Assembly: GCA_000320545.1 (NCBI GenBank)
Contig: ADNK01003343.1
Span: 1 to 64,000, forward strand
Direction of reading: 5' to 3'
DNA from: Bigelowiella natans CCMP2755
Taxonomy: Eukaryota > Cercozoa > Chlorarachniophyceae
Length of the DNA stretch: 64,000 nucleotides
A program made the translations under genes and the position numbers. This document shows positions 35,093 to 46,900 of this stretch, one piece after another; position 1 is the stretch's first letter; the number at the start of each line of letters is the position of its first letter. Below the pieces are notes generated by a model that was not told the DNA's origin, did not search any database, and was given only the letters and a program-made list of their open reading frames with translations.

Positions 35093-35653
35093 CTACGTTG
35101 CTGTGGCTGCCTCAAGGATCCAGTCGTATATAATGGCCTCTTCCCGGTTTCGCGCATCTGTGACTTCCTCCGGGTCATCAGGATGGGGGCCTCTGAGATC
35201 CAAGTGGTGGGCCCCCTTCTTCAGGAATATCCAGTACAAGCCCCTTCTCTCGTCGTAGTCGCTGATTACATCCTTGCTCTTAGCAATGAAGCCTCCGCCT
35301 GACCATGGGTCAAGAGCCCCGTTGCTCCAGATGATGTTGCTGACGTTCGCAATAAGCCCGTCGCCAAGCTTGAACCCGCCATACAGCTGGGTCAAACGCG
35401 TGGTGTTCAGCACTGCTCTTCCGTTGAAGATGCGCGAGCAAGGCTTTTCTGCAGAGTCTGCGAGTGAGAAGCTGTAGTTTCGCACACCTCTTGCAGAGAA
35501 TTGGTGGAGATTTTCTGTGCACGACTGCCAACCCCATGAGTTCGGCCCTGGGCCGTCGCCGGGAATCCCTGTTTTTGTTTTTGTTTTTGTCGTTCGATCA
35601 CCGTCACAATCATCATCAGTATTTATCGCTTTTATTGTTCCTCCGACTAGGAA

Positions 35654-35735
<82 letters not shown>

Positions 35736-36334
35736 TGCAGGTTATGACATGCCATCGTGTAGCCACCCCCCGCCTCTCACTACCACCACACACACATACT
35801 CACACGCACACCCCAAACCACAGCAATCAATCTCAAGGGGCCGCTACTTCTCCGTGGCAGAAAATCTACTCGAAAATCTTGTAAGAAGACCGACCTCCTG
35901 GTCCCTCGACGAGAGCCTGCATGCAGTCACTGCTGCCCTCAGTGCCCATCGCCATCTTGGTAATGTGTGCCGCGGCCTCGATCAAGGGAAGAGGAGGAGA
36001 ACTAGCCTTGCCGCTATTTGCTGCCGCTACGAGTGCCTCACACGTGTAATTCACAGGCCACGCTGGCCGGCCACCAACCGGATACCTTATCAATTTTACA
36101 TGGAAGGATGGGGGGGGGGGGGTTACGTATATGTTCGATGTGTATGCGGTGAGAGCAGACACACAGCTTACCGAATAATTGATTGTCCTTTCTGTTTGTC
36201 TATTTATTATTATTGTTATTATTATCATTGTTATTATCATTACGGGTAGTCGAGCTGGGGAAGGCTTTCTAGGGCATATTGAAACAACTCGCTTGGCCTG
36301 TTTTCATCAGCACAGTATAAAAAGAGGAGGGAGG

Positions 36335-36374
<40 letters not shown>

Positions 36375-39300
36375 GATTCTCACCACTATTACAACCACCA
36401 CCATCACCACCACCGTCTCACACGGTCGTATGTTGCATTATTTTAAGTATAAGCTCCAACAGGGGATCATTGTCCCGCACCTGTTGGGGCCCAGGGCGGA
36501 AGGTGTGCAGACATTGAAGATATCTAGCAATTCATCCATATCGGTAGCACCATACGCATCAATCGCACTGGTTGCTTCGTGAATTGCACGCAAGCAGGCG
36601 GGATGAGCTTCATCGTAGTCCCTGGTCACAATGTCACTCCATGTGAATGCATCGACACCATGAGCCTCCCACGCGTCCCTGTCGTAGTAGCCAATCGGTG
36701 CGGATGATGCCAGTGCGCCCACCACTGCCTCGGGATGAGAAACTCGGAGAAACCTACCGGAGATTGCTTAGTATGTAGCAGCGTAGCTAAGGGGGAACCA
36801 CGTCTCAGCGAGAAATCATGTTACATTCTCCCTCTCTCCTGATTCTCGAGGTATAAAACAATTTACGTTGTTAGAGTTCCCCCGTATGAACCGCCGAAGG
36901 CGACAACAGGGCAGTTGGCAGCCCCGAGCTTGGTCGATTTGATGTGAGATAGCAATTCAACGTAATCCTCGATCACCTGGTTGGTGACAATCGATCGTAG
37001 CAGGAAAAGTGAGTTTTCCCCGGGTTACTCGCAATGTATCATCCATCTAGTCTAATCCTTCCACCTGTTCAGTCGTTAAGTAGACAAAATTTGCGCTTTC
37101 AAAGGAGCTCGGACCGAAAGGGAGACTCTTCCCGTCTTCGTTTGGGAATGAAGGGGAGGGGAGAGGAGAAGGTCGACGAAAAATCAGCCAACAACGTCGT
37201 GGATAGATAAAAAACACATGAAATAGGTTTTGAGAATTAGTAGTCGTACAATATCGTTCCTCAGGGAAGAGCAACAGCGCCCCCCATTTGGGAGCTAGCA
37301 CGTTAATCATGAAGCCGTTGGCCTCCCAGAATGCATCAATCGGACCCTCATTGCCCGTATACAGCAAAATTGGGCCCCTGCAGCCATTCTTCAGTCTTCC
37401 TCTGCCATCCCAATTCTCCTCGTTCAATAGGAACCTCTGAGGCCATCTCTACGCGCATTCGAGCATCTATTCAGATCATGGGTGTAGCGCGTACCACTAC
37501 GCGGGCACAAGTCACGTGCGACAACAAAGGGGTTGTCGCGGATATAGAATATAGATAACGTAGATATTAATACAGCATAGGCACGTGGGTTCCGGCGGGA
37601 CTCATGGCAGCACACCGGAAGTGTGCTGCCCCACGTGCGGCGGCATTCGCGAAAGCTTCGCGAATGATTACGCAGTGCACGATTTAATAAAAATATAATC
37701 TTTAATAAAAATAAACACAACTCTTCAAAAGGAAGCAAACGTGCCTTTCCCCCCCCCTGCCTACTTGTGCACGTAGCGCCTCGGCCTGTGAACACCTTAC
37801 GCGCAACAACCTTTGGCTTCCACACACGGGAAACGATTTGACTAACAATGTCACAGCAGCTAGAAGAACAGCAGGACTTTGGCTCGCAGGCCGTGCAAGG
37901 GCACGAGCAGAAACAGGAAAGGAAGGGCGATACGGACGCTAAGGAAGGAGGAGGAACACCTCCACAGGCACCGCCGGGACCAGCACCCGGGATTAAGAAA
38001 GCAGATGCAGCAGCAGAGGCACTGGAGAACTTCTACGAGGCGGACGACGAGGACGTGGCCGCCGAAAGCAAGAAGGTCGTAATGGCATTACGAGCCTTGC
38101 GACCCAGGGCGAGCAACTACGCCAAACTGAAAGTATCGATAGAATACAAGTATCAGACACATGATGTTTGGGCAGCTATCATGCAGGACATCATGGATTA
38201 CGAAGCAGACTTACCTCCAGAGTGGGCAGCTTTGTTTAGGAACGACGGGGGTCTGGGCGCCTCGCGGGGGACGACCCAGAGCACCGTCAAGCAGCAGCAG
38301 CCGGTACAGCGGAACACCCAGTTCATGTCTGTTAAAACAGCACCGGTTATGATAACGAAATACAACGGGAAAAGAGGTGAGGCAAGGAGGTGGTGGAAGA
38401 ACGCTAGGAGTATACTCTGCGACTTTACCCCTAACCCCACCGAAAACGACAAGCTCAAATGGCTAGCTATAATAAAGCAAGCCATGGACCTTTACGAGAC
38501 AGGCAGGACCCGGATCAGGCAGCTAGAGAAAATACACACTACAGTTAGTGGGCTACGAGACGTTGAGGCGATAATGAAGGCTTTTGTAAATGAACAGGAT
38601 GCTAACTCCCTACCCCAGGCTATTAGAAAATACAGAGCAATGATGCAGCATGAGAGAGAACCTGTTAGAGACTTTGCCACGCGCTTCCAGGATATGATCG
38701 ACGAACTACATGATTTTAATTACAACACAGGTGATGATCAGGCAAGGTTTGAAGAGTTCAAGTTAAAGATAAAGGAATCCACTTACGTTACGGAGAAAGG
38801 CTACACCACGATGGAGGCAGCAGTGCAGGCTATATCCCTACGCGAGCAGGAGCAGGACCGCAAGTTTACCAGCCCTAAGGTACCTGGCATAGGAAACATT
38901 AACGCTATTAAGCCGCAGCGAGACTGGTACAAGGACAGGGAAGGTAACCGACGTTGCGGATACTGCTCACGTAAAGGGAAACACACCGCTAAAGACTGCA
39001 GAGACAGGAAAGAAGGACGACCCAGGATGACGATCAGGCAGCTCAACGAACACTACGAGAAGTTAAAGAGAAAGAAAGGCAGAGGACAAGGATATAACAA
39101 CAGCAAATGGCAAGGCAGCAACAACGGGAAGAACAATAAATATAAGAACAAAAAGCAGAACAGTATCAATGCTATACAGCAGCAGATAAACGGAATATTA
39201 GATCACCTTAAGCAGGCGCCGACGAAGACAGCAGTACCAGCAACGCAGGACCAAGACAAGCCCATGACCCTAGACGACATAAAGAACTTAGGAGTATGCA

Positions 39301-42300
39301 ACATTAATGACGAAGACGCTAACAGGACTATCAAAGTTGCTATGACCAAGGTTAAAGTTAAAGACAGCTACGGAGACTACAAGAAACTACCTGCCCTTTG
39401 GGATAGTGGCAGCATGCCGAAGTCCTTCATAAGCCTAAGCACAGTAAGAAGGTTAGGACTATTGGATCAAGTGACTAAGAAAGAACGTAAATATGCTCAA
39501 GCAGACGGAAGCTCTTCCATGAAGACCGTCGGTGAGCTAATGCTAAAGCTACAGATACCTGGCAGCGACGCGGAGACCCAAATCAAGACCCGAGTAGCCA
39601 TGACTTTATCCATGGAACTACTCCTCGGACAGGATGCCCTAGAAAAATTAGGGGGGATCATATCATTCTACAATCACAAGATATACTTTGCTAAGTTGCC
39701 AAAGAAGTCAGGCAGGACCATCAGCCAGAACATGATACGGCTTGACGAGTGGACCTCTGAGTCAAGCGTTAATGCGTTAGAGTTTATGGACCTAGCGGAC
39801 AACAAGCTACCTACACCTACCGAGCTACGGAAGAAGAACCCCGGCAAGACCATCCGACAGATAACGGAGCTACTGGACAAGACCCCCCCAGCTGATGATT
39901 GGGATATCGACAAAGGCAAAAAGTACATTAATAAAATATTAAACGAGAAGTACTCTGACATCACCAAGCCGACGACGAAGCCCTCCAGCAAGCTTACCCC
40001 AGTAAAGATCGAGCTAAAGAAGGGATACGAAGAGTGCATCATCAATGACCCAGAACATAGGCGACCGGAAGCGGACTGGGAAAAGATAGAGTGGCAGATC
40101 AATGAATGGGCAAAGGAAGGGAAGATAGAGCCAAGCAACTCACCATGGAACGTGAGACATGTGCTAGCTAAGAAACCTACTTACCCTTTCTTCCGCCTGG
40201 CGCACAACTTCATCCGCCACAACCGAGTAATAAAGAGGATCCAGACACCTACACCAAGGATAGATGACGTTATTGAACACGTCATAGGATACAAATACTA
40301 CTCTTCCCTAGATAAAAATGAATCATACATGCAGACACCCATCCACAAAACCTCCCGCCCCATTACCGCGTTCTCCAGCAGGCACAGGAAGTGGCACTTC
40401 GTCGTATTCCCTTACGGCCTAAGCATATCAGGGGATGCGTTCAGTAGTCAGAACTACAGGGCATACACACATGATGGGATGGCGTCTGTGTTGTGGGTGT
40501 TTGTGTTTGTGTATGTGGATGATGACATAATATGTACCAACACAGTCGTCGCTCAGATCTTCCTCCTGGAAAATATATTTATTAGGTTTGCACACTTCGG
40601 TTTTACTATTAGACTGCAGAAGTGTACATTCCTAGCTACAAGAATCAAGTGGTGTGGATATTACCTGGAGCAAGGCCGCATCACCCCAAACCCCGAGAAA
40701 GTAGCAGCACTACAGCAAGCCCCTAAACCTAAGAATGCAAAGGAGTTAAAGTCATTCTTGCAGACTGCAGCTTGGATACTACGTAGGTTCTCCCCTACCT
40801 ACGCTAGGACTGCAGCTGCTTTTACTACTGCTTACCGGAAGGAGAACTCTGTAGGCCTCAGCTTCGCTAAGGTGTGGGCCAAGGCTGGCCTTGATGCCCA
40901 CTTCGATAACCTAATAAAGTTATGCAGCAACACCCTATTGAATGCTAAGCTAGACACTACTAGACCAGCTACCCTATGGACAGACTGGTCTAAGCTAGGT
41001 ATGGCTGCTGTACTTACCCAAGACCAGCAGATCATACGGGTGTGGGGCAGGGCCTGCACAGCAGCTGAGGCCAAGTACAGCCCTACAAAAGGAGAGTATA
41101 AAGCCATGACTGAGGCGCAGAGGAAACTAAGATACTACCTGCTGTCGGTGCCCAGCTTCACCTTAATGACTGACCACAAGCCCCTCCTAGGCATCGACCG
41201 CAAGCTCGAAGCGCCTAACGATGAGTATGCAGCTATGAGGGCGGACACGGAAGAGTTTAGGGACAAGAGGACAGTGGTCTACGCACCAGGAGACAAGCAG
41301 CTTGCTGACTATTTCAGCAGGCTGTTCGAAAAGAAAGTCCCTACCCAGGTCACCCCTATGGTTAACGCGATTACCTTCGAGGACGGCGACTTCCTGCCTG
41401 AGCCAGAGGAGCTCCAGCACCTTCAAGAACACCTGGATAAATACAAACACAAGCATGAGGTACTTAGTGATAGGATATATGTATACACTAATAATGTTAG
41501 GCGTACCTACGTGCCACGGCGGACCAGGGGAGCCCTTCTCTTTACCGCCCATGGACCTGCACACGTAGGAGAAAACCATATCACTGCTCTACTCTACCAT
41601 TACTACTGGCCCTACAAGCTAAAAGAGATAAGGACATACCTGCGTGGCTGCAGGTGCTCCAGCTTGAAGGCGGCAGGCGTCGCCACCAAGGAGTCCAGCA
41701 AGAGCCGTGCATCTAAGAAAATCAAAGCAAGGAACTTCTTAGATATCGTGCAAATTGATGTTTATAAGTACGATGGCTATCACTACCTTACCTTCGTTGA
41801 TGTGGCCACTGGAAAGTGCTGGGTTAAAAAGATTATCAAGGTCAACGTTGCTAAGAAGAACAAAGGCTTATATAAGCAGAGGCTTACTAACTGCTACCGT
41901 ACCTGGGAGTCTGAGCTCCAGGCTATCCCTGATGAAGTTAGCATAAACAAGATACCAAAGAAGTTACATGTGGATAATGAGACCTCTCTTCTACAGCTAC
42001 CACACCCTAATATTGATGCCTCACCTGTATACTATGCCCAGTCCAACTCCAAGGTAGAGCGACTCCACCGCACCTTGGCCAACCTAAGCAGGATAAATAG
42101 CACCACACCAGACAAGATACAAGGGTTAGTAAACGACACCTTCACGTCTGGGGGAGGTATCAAGGATAAGGAGAGGGAAGAAGGCGACGACAACGACGAC
42201 GATACCGAGAGCGAAGACGAGAAGGTCCCGTACGATGGCCGAGTTCTAAAGGAAGGACAGTATGTTAGGGCCAAGGTAAATCTGAGATCGAGAAATAAAC

Positions 42301-43410
42301 AAGACCCCTTCTGGGGTGGCGTTGCAAAGGTTACCGAGAGGAAGGGGAGGAAGCAGTACTACATCTATGATGGGAACAGGGTCACCTTGCGCCACATCAG
42401 TCACCTAAAGAATTATGATATCGGTGAGAAGCTCCTAGAGGATGTTAAAGTAAACCCTACTGTGTGGGAGCGAGCAATGCCTTGTTTAGGACCCCGACCT
42501 AAGTTCGATGTGGAATATGGAAACAATAAGGTCAGGGTGAACGACGATTGGCGCATGAAGATTGTCTATCTAGGCTACCCTGGATTACGAAATATGGAGA
42601 GGGTAGCTATGAAAATAAAGGACGGAAAATATCAGCTACTCTACCTAGCTGTTCCCGACTTACCCTTTGAGCACTGGTATAAGGTCCTGGGGGACCTTGA
42701 TGCAGAGGGCTGGTATGGACACGAACCTAAGGACGAAGGTGAGTTCTGGGTAAGCGACAAAGGAGATAAGGTTAGAGAGGAATCTATTACCTGGTGGTTG
42801 GTGAAGTTCCGAAAGCGATGAAGGTCTAAGGGAATAAGGAAGGAAGGAAGGAGCAACGTGACTTGGGGGAGGTGTAGCGCGTACCACTACGCGGGCACAA
42901 GTCACGTGCGACAACAAAGGGGTTGTCGCGGATATAGAATATAGATAACGTAGATATTAATACAGCATAGGCACGTGGGTTCCGGCGGGACTCATGGCAG
43001 CACACCGGAAGTGTGCTGCCCCACGTGCGGCGGCATTCGCGAAAGCTTCGCGAATGATTACGCAGTGCACGATTTAATAAAAATATAATCTTTAATAAAA
43101 ATAAACACAACTCTTCAAAAGGAAGCAAACGTGCCTTTCCCCCCCCCTGCCTACTTGTGCACGTAGCGCCTCGGCCTGTGAACACCTTACGCGCAACATG
43201 GGGAGAAGTTGGGTTACTTGCTGGTTAGTGCGTGCGTACCCTCTGAGATGCTGCATCGAAATGATCCAACGTTTGGTTGAAGTATAACTCCTTGTAGGCG
43301 GGGAACGAGCCGGCGCAGAGCTCCAGAAAGGATGCAACAACAATGAGGGAGCGGAGGACGACATCATTGGAAGGGGCTGTCATGGTGCCTATTCGGACGA
43401 GCCTTGCCAA
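35093..43410 (-). CDS. S28 serine carboxypeptidase (PRCP/DPP7-like), 8 exons
   Basis: Exons in order: 43410-43240, 37436-37250, 37135-37065, 36976-36867, 36753-36481, 36297-36244, 36085-35895 and 35547-35093. The sum is 1512 nt (503 aa) with all phases matching. An N-terminal signal-like segment (SLIVVASFLELCAGS) precedes FNQTLDHF, RGPILLYTGNEG and FPEERYYGKSLPFG. The nucleophile is Ser173 in GGSYGG, the acid Asp432 in NGALDPW and the base in GAHHLDLR (His 466-467). WGWQSCTE and the C-terminal WI are also typical. S28 enzymes cleave after proline from the peptide C-terminus (PRCP) or release N-terminal dipeptides (DPP7), in lysosomes or secreted. Intron 1 holds a complete Ty3-type element in antisense. 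Splice sites are untouched, so the gene may still be expressed. It is divergent from the carbonic anhydrase gene. Confidence 0.92.
35658..35730. repeat. (CA)n(TA)n microsatellite in S28 intron 7
   Basis: A CA tract (35658-35692) followed by a TA tract (35695-35730), between exons 7 and 8 of the peptidase gene. Confidence 0.95.
36339..36370. repeat. (GA)n microsatellite in S28 intron 5
   Basis: A GA tract on the plus strand; in the sense of the gene it is a CT tract upstream of the 54-nt exon 6. Confidence 0.95.
37483..37808 (+). repeat. 5' LTR of Ty3-type copy B
   Basis: 326 bp, TGTAGC...CAACA, matching the 3' LTR and, in reverse complement, both LTRs of copy A. Confidence 0.95.
37848..42821 (+). 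CDS. Gag-Pol polyprotein of Ty3-type element, copy B
   Basis: A 1657-aa frame with the same length and the same translation by eye as the copy A protein: CCHC Gag, protease LWDSGS, reverse transcriptase YVDDD, RNase H and integrase in Ty3 order, with no stop or frameshift. Equality with copy A at protein level suggests both arose recently from one source or from each other. Antisense orientation in the S28 gene means its own transcript would oppose the host transcript. Confidence 0.93.
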   Translation: MSQQLEEQQDFGSQAVQGHEQKQERKGDTDAKEGGGTPPQAPPGPAPGIKKADAAAEALENFYEADDEDVAAESKKVVMALRALRPRASNYAKLKVSIEYKYQTHDVWAAIMQDIMDYEADLPPEWAALFRNDGGLGASRGTTQSTVKQQQPVQRNTQFMSVKTAPVMITKYNGKRGEARRWWKNARSILCDFTPNPTENDKLKWLAIIKQAMDLYETGRTRIRQLEKIHTTVSGLRDVEAIMKAFVNEQDANSLPQAIRKYRAMMQHEREPVRDFATRFQDMIDELHDFNYNTGDDQARFEEFKLKIKESTYVTEKGYTTMEAAVQAISLREQEQDRKFTSPKVPGIGNINAIKPQRDWYKDREGNRRCGYCSRKGKHTAKDCRDRKEGRPRMTIRQLNEHYEKLKRKKGRGQGYNNSKWQGSNNGKNNKYKNKKQNSINAIQQQINGILDHLKQAPTKTAVPATQDQDKPMTLDDIKNLGVCNINDEDANRTIKVAMTKVKVKDSYGDYKKLPALWDSGSMPKSFISLSTVRRLGLLDQVTKKERKYAQADGSSSMKTVGELMLKLQIPGSDAETQIKTRVAMTLSMELLLGQDALEKLGGIISFYNHKIYFAKLPKKSGRTISQNMIRLDEWTSESSVNALEFMDLADNKLPTPTELRKKNPGKTIRQITELLDKTPPADDWDIDKGKKYINKILNEKYSDITKPTTKPSSKLTPVKIELKKGYEECIINDPEHRRPEADWEKIEWQINEWAKEGKIEPSNSPWNVRHVLAKKPTYPFFRLAHNFIRHNRVIKRIQTPTPRIDDVIEHVIGYKYYSSLDKNESYMQTPIHKTSRPITAFSSRHRKWHFVVFPYGLSISGDAFSSQNYRAYTHDGMASVLWVFVFVYVDDDIICTNTVVAQIFLLENIFIRFAHFGFTIRLQKCTFLATRIKWCGYYLEQGRITPNPEKVAALQQAPKPKNAKELKSFLQTAAWILRRFSPTYARTAAAFTTAYRKENSVGLSFAKVWAKAGLDAHFDNLIKLCSNTLLNAKLDTTRPATLWTDWSKLGMAAVLTQDQQIIRVWGRACTAAEAKYSPTKGEYKAMTEAQRKLRYYLLSVPSFTLMTDHKPLLGIDRKLEAPNDEYAAMRADTEEFRDKRTVVYAPGDKQLADYFSRLFEKKVPTQVTPMVNAITFEDGDFLPEPEELQHLQEHLDKYKHKHEVLSDRIYVYTNNVRRTYVPRRTRGALLFTAHGPAHVGENHITALLYHYYWPYKLKEIRTYLRGCRCSSLKAAGVATKESSKSRASKKIKARNFLDIVQIDVYKYDGYHYLTFVDVATGKCWVKKIIKVNVAKKNKGLYKQRLTNCYRTWESELQAIPDEVSINKIPKKLHVDNETSLLQLPHPNIDASPVYYAQSNSKVERLHRTLANLSRINSTTPDKIQGLVNDTFTSGGGIKDKEREEGDDNDDDTESEDEKVPYDGRVLKEGQYVRAKVNLRSRNKQDPFWGGVAKVTERKGRKQYYIYDGNRVTLRHISHLKNYDIGEKLLEDVKVNPTVWERAMPCLGPRPKFDVEYGNNKVRVNDDWRMKIVYLGYPGLRNMERVAMKIKDGKYQLLYLAVPDLPFEHWYKVLGDLDAEGWYGHEPKDEGEFWVSDKGDKVREESITWWLVKFRKR
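42873..43198 (+). repeat. 3' LTR of Ty3-type copy B
   Basis: 326 bp, identical by eye to the 5' LTR, followed directly by the TGGG duplication of the host intron. Confidence 0.95.
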
Positions 43411-43942
43411 TCTTCAGAGACTCTGCAGTGATGCAACTCATAATCTCGGAGACTATTCAGAGATGCAACTCATAATCTCGGAGACTCTCCTACATAGCGC
43501 CGCTGGAACGAAAAAAACCCGGCGGGAAATTATTCTTTTCACAGGAGCTGTTCTTCTGTCTTTTTGTGTTCGTGTTTTTTTCGTCCACATACTACTACTC
43601 GTAGATCAGTTTCAGATAAAAAACGCACAAACATGATTGATAAGTTACACCATGAGATTTATATCGGTAAAAATCTGGTGAAATCACCAATTTCCATCCG
43701 ATGGATACGGATCCGCTGTCCGCCTACGTAGCATCTTCGAAATGCCGCAGCGAGAAGTTTACAAGTGATGCCCGCAAATATTTGAGAGCGACCTCGTGAT
43801 TCGAGTTGCCGACAGTTTTTGGAGTTACGTCGTCTCTTCGGCATAATCCGTCACGGCGTTTTGCTCATTGGTCTCGCCCCTACCTACCTTGCTAAGTATT
43901 TCTATTGGCTAAATGATGTTCCCCTACTCAGGAAATTTTCGG
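43411..43942. promoter_or_regulatory. Divergent promoter, S28 peptidase / carbonic anhydrase
   Basis: 532 bp between opposite start codons. A 24-bp sequence, ATGCAACTCATAATCTCGGA plus GACT, occurs twice in direct orientation (43431-43454 and 43463-43486; period 32 bp), close to the peptidase start. It could be a duplicated control site or a simple local duplication. Confidence 0.55.
43431..43486 (+). repeat. Two direct 24-bp repeats, period 32 bp
   Basis: Two identical copies upstream of the peptidase start codon. The 8-bp spacer differs from the flanks. Confidence 0.9.
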
Positions 43943-46900
43943 ATGCAGCGAGCTTTAACTCTGCTAGCATGCGGTCTTGCGACCGTATCTGCGTTTGACA
44001 GTGTTGCGCAAGTTGACGGAACGGTAACGATCGAAGGAACAAGCACCGCAACAAGTTACAACTACAAGGCGGACAAAGGACCTGCAGTATGGCACAATTT
44101 AGATACGGCATGGGCGGTAAGTCAGCCAAGTCCCCAATTTGGATCAGATTCGACATGAATGGGCATTTTTACAGATTTGCCAGAGTGGAACAGAGCAGTC
44201 TCCCATTGACATCGACGCTACTCAAACAGTTACTGGAGTTAACACCCCTATCGTGTTCACTTATGGTCTTGCCACTGGATTTTCTGTGAAGAACAATGTA
44301 AGCACCATCACTTTCAAGATATGTATTTGCCAAGTATGAATGAGTTATCGTTCCCGCAGGGCAAAACATTGGTCTTCAACAACCTGTCTCCGAATTCCTT
44401 AAGCATCGCTGGCAGTACCTTCAATCTGGTCAACATTCACATGCATTCTCGGTCGGAGCACACCATTAATGGAGGAAGTTTCCCGGTAGAAACTCTTATA
44501 ATTTTTACTCTACTGAAGTATACAAGTATTAGTTGCAATTGACGCAATGGGTGAGAGTAATGATAAAACTGAAGTTATACCTTTTGCTCATCATTTACCG
44601 AATTGAATCTGGATAGGTATATCTGGATAATATAATGTTTACTTCATATGCTAATTCATCGAAAGGACGAAGAATAAGAATTTTTTTTGGAATATGTATA
44701 ACACAAGATTCTAAGAGAGAGTAACGAATATGACCAATATCGCTCGAAAATTGTTTCATGAATCGAATTCTCACTTTCACGACAGATTGAGATCCACTTT
44801 GTGCATGCGGATGCGAACGGAGCCCTTCTTGTTGTCGGTGTGATGGCAAAGGAAGGAGCTGCAAACCCAGCTTTCCCTCTCGATGATCGCCTGAAGCAGA
44901 TCTTTCCTGACGCAGTTGGAACTACCTACTCGCAACCTACCTATGGGCTAAATCTCACTGCTCTCCTCCCTACCACGCAAACCTACTACCACTACAACGG
45001 TTCCCTCACAACACCACCATGCTCGCAGGACGTCCGCTGGCATGTGATGCAGAACGAGATTACCTTTTCCAGTTCACAGATGAGTATCTTGATCAAGGCT
45101 CTGGAAGGTCTTGCTTACGCAGGGGAAAATGGCGAGACTAATCGTCCTGTGCAGCCCCTCAATGGCCGAACTGTGTATGTTGGGGTAATAATCGAAGCTA
45201 GCCATTTGTCGAGATTCCCCTCCCCTTCCAATATTTTTGTGGTTGGTCATTAATCATTTGCACTTTCACGCTCCGCAGCTTTTTGATGCGTCATAAGAAA
45301 TATGTCCTCATCACAAATAATATCGCATAATTCAACAGCAATCCCCTTATGGCCTCCGGCCTTCCACAAGTCCAACTGGCGGATCTTCCGGAACAGCTCC
45401 AACGCAGACTGTTGGATTGCTAAAATTCGACGCTATCTCCTCCTCCAGATCTTACGACTGGAAATTGGGTGTCAATGGGCCTGCAAATTGGAGCTCTTTC
45501 GCGACGGTGTGTGGAAATGGGGTGAGGCAGTCTCCGATTGACATCGACGTTAGTCAGGTGCAGACTGGAATTACCACCCCTGTTTCGTTCAGCTACTCAA
45601 ATCCAAACGCGATCGTCATCAACGACGGGAAAACTGTGAAGTTTGATCTCTCGGGTACTGGATACGTTGATATTGGGAGCCTGCGATGCAACCTACTTCA
45701 AGCACACTTGCATCATTCTTCGGAGCATCTCCTCAATGGTGGAAGTTTCCCTATGGAAATGCATTTTGTACATCAATGCCCCTCAAACGGACAGTACGCT
45801 GTCTTGGGAGTGTTTATCGTCGAAGGTGCTGCTAATGCGGCTTTTTCAGACGTTCGTCAGTTCAAACAGATGATCCCCGGAGACAAAGGCATTACGCAAA
45901 CATTTAGCTTTCAGATTGCTAATATGCTTAGCCTGTTCCCAACCGACCGCACCTTCTACCACTATAAGGGTTCCCTCACCACTCCTCCGTGCACAGAGGC
46001 TGTTGAATGGCATGTCTTCAAGAACCCGATTACCTTCTCTAAAGATCAGATGGAGGTGATGCTGAAGCGGCTCAAAAATCTGAAGTATGCAAGTGAGACT
46101 GGACTTACGAATCGCCCAGTTCAGCCCCTTAACAACCGCATAGTTTATCAAGGATACCCATTCCCAGTAGACCCAGCCGTGAACACCACTGGGCCATTCG
46201 TCCCAGGACCAGAGCCCCCACAGGCAGTCGGAACTGTAGTTGTCGAGGGAGTCGATCCATCAAAAATAGAATATAACTACGATGACACCGACAAGGGACC
46301 TGCGAGGTGGCACACTTTAAACTCGGCCTGGGCTATCTGCCAAAGTGGGCTTCAGCAGTCGCCTATCGACATCATCCAGAAGGATGTGGTGCAAGGTGTC
46401 TCTACTCCCATGGTTTTCAACTATGGTCCGTCACCGTACTCTGTGAAAAACACCGGAACTTCCCTCGTTTTCGATTTCTCTTCCGTCAACAACACCGTCA
46501 CCATCGGCGGACGCATGTGGACCCTTGTCCAGTTCCACATGCACACGCTCTCTGAGCACGCTTTCAACGGCGGGCTGTTCCCCATGGAAATCCACTTCGT
46601 GCATGCTGACCATTTGGGAAACCTTGCCGTTCTTGGCGTGCAGGTGATAGAAGGAGCTCACAATCCTACGTTTGACTCTGCCGGGCGCTTAGCACAAATC
46701 ATGCCAGATACATATGGAGTGAAGTACAAGACAAGTGAGACTTTTGTACTCGACAACCTTTTCCCCGCTTCCAAGAGTTTCTATCATTACATGGGATCGC
46801 TCACAACTCCGCCTTGTTCGGAAAACGTCGTTTGGCACGTCTTCAAAAACCCCATCGAAATGTCCACTGCACAGCTCGATGTCTTCCTCAAGCAGCTCAA

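Larger units (their letters stand above)
37483..43198 (+). mobile_element. Ty3-type LTR retrotransposon, copy B, inside S28 intron 1
   Basis: 5716 bp with 326-bp LTRs (37483-37808 and 42873-43198), flanked on both sides by TGGG, a 4-bp target-site duplication. A TGGCTTCC primer-binding candidate lies at 37814-37831, and the polypurine tract CTTGGGGGAGG (42862-42872) abuts the 3' LTR. It runs opposite to the host gene. Removing the element and one TGGG leaves an intron of 83 bp. It appears identical in length and sequence to copy A, and the two copies form inverted repeats about 19 kb apart. Confidence 0.96.

Noticed and set aside
35093-43410. S28 peptidase as a pseudogene disrupted by the retrotransposon
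   Set aside because: The element lies inside an intron. All eight exons stay open, phases match, and catalytic Ser, Asp and His are present.
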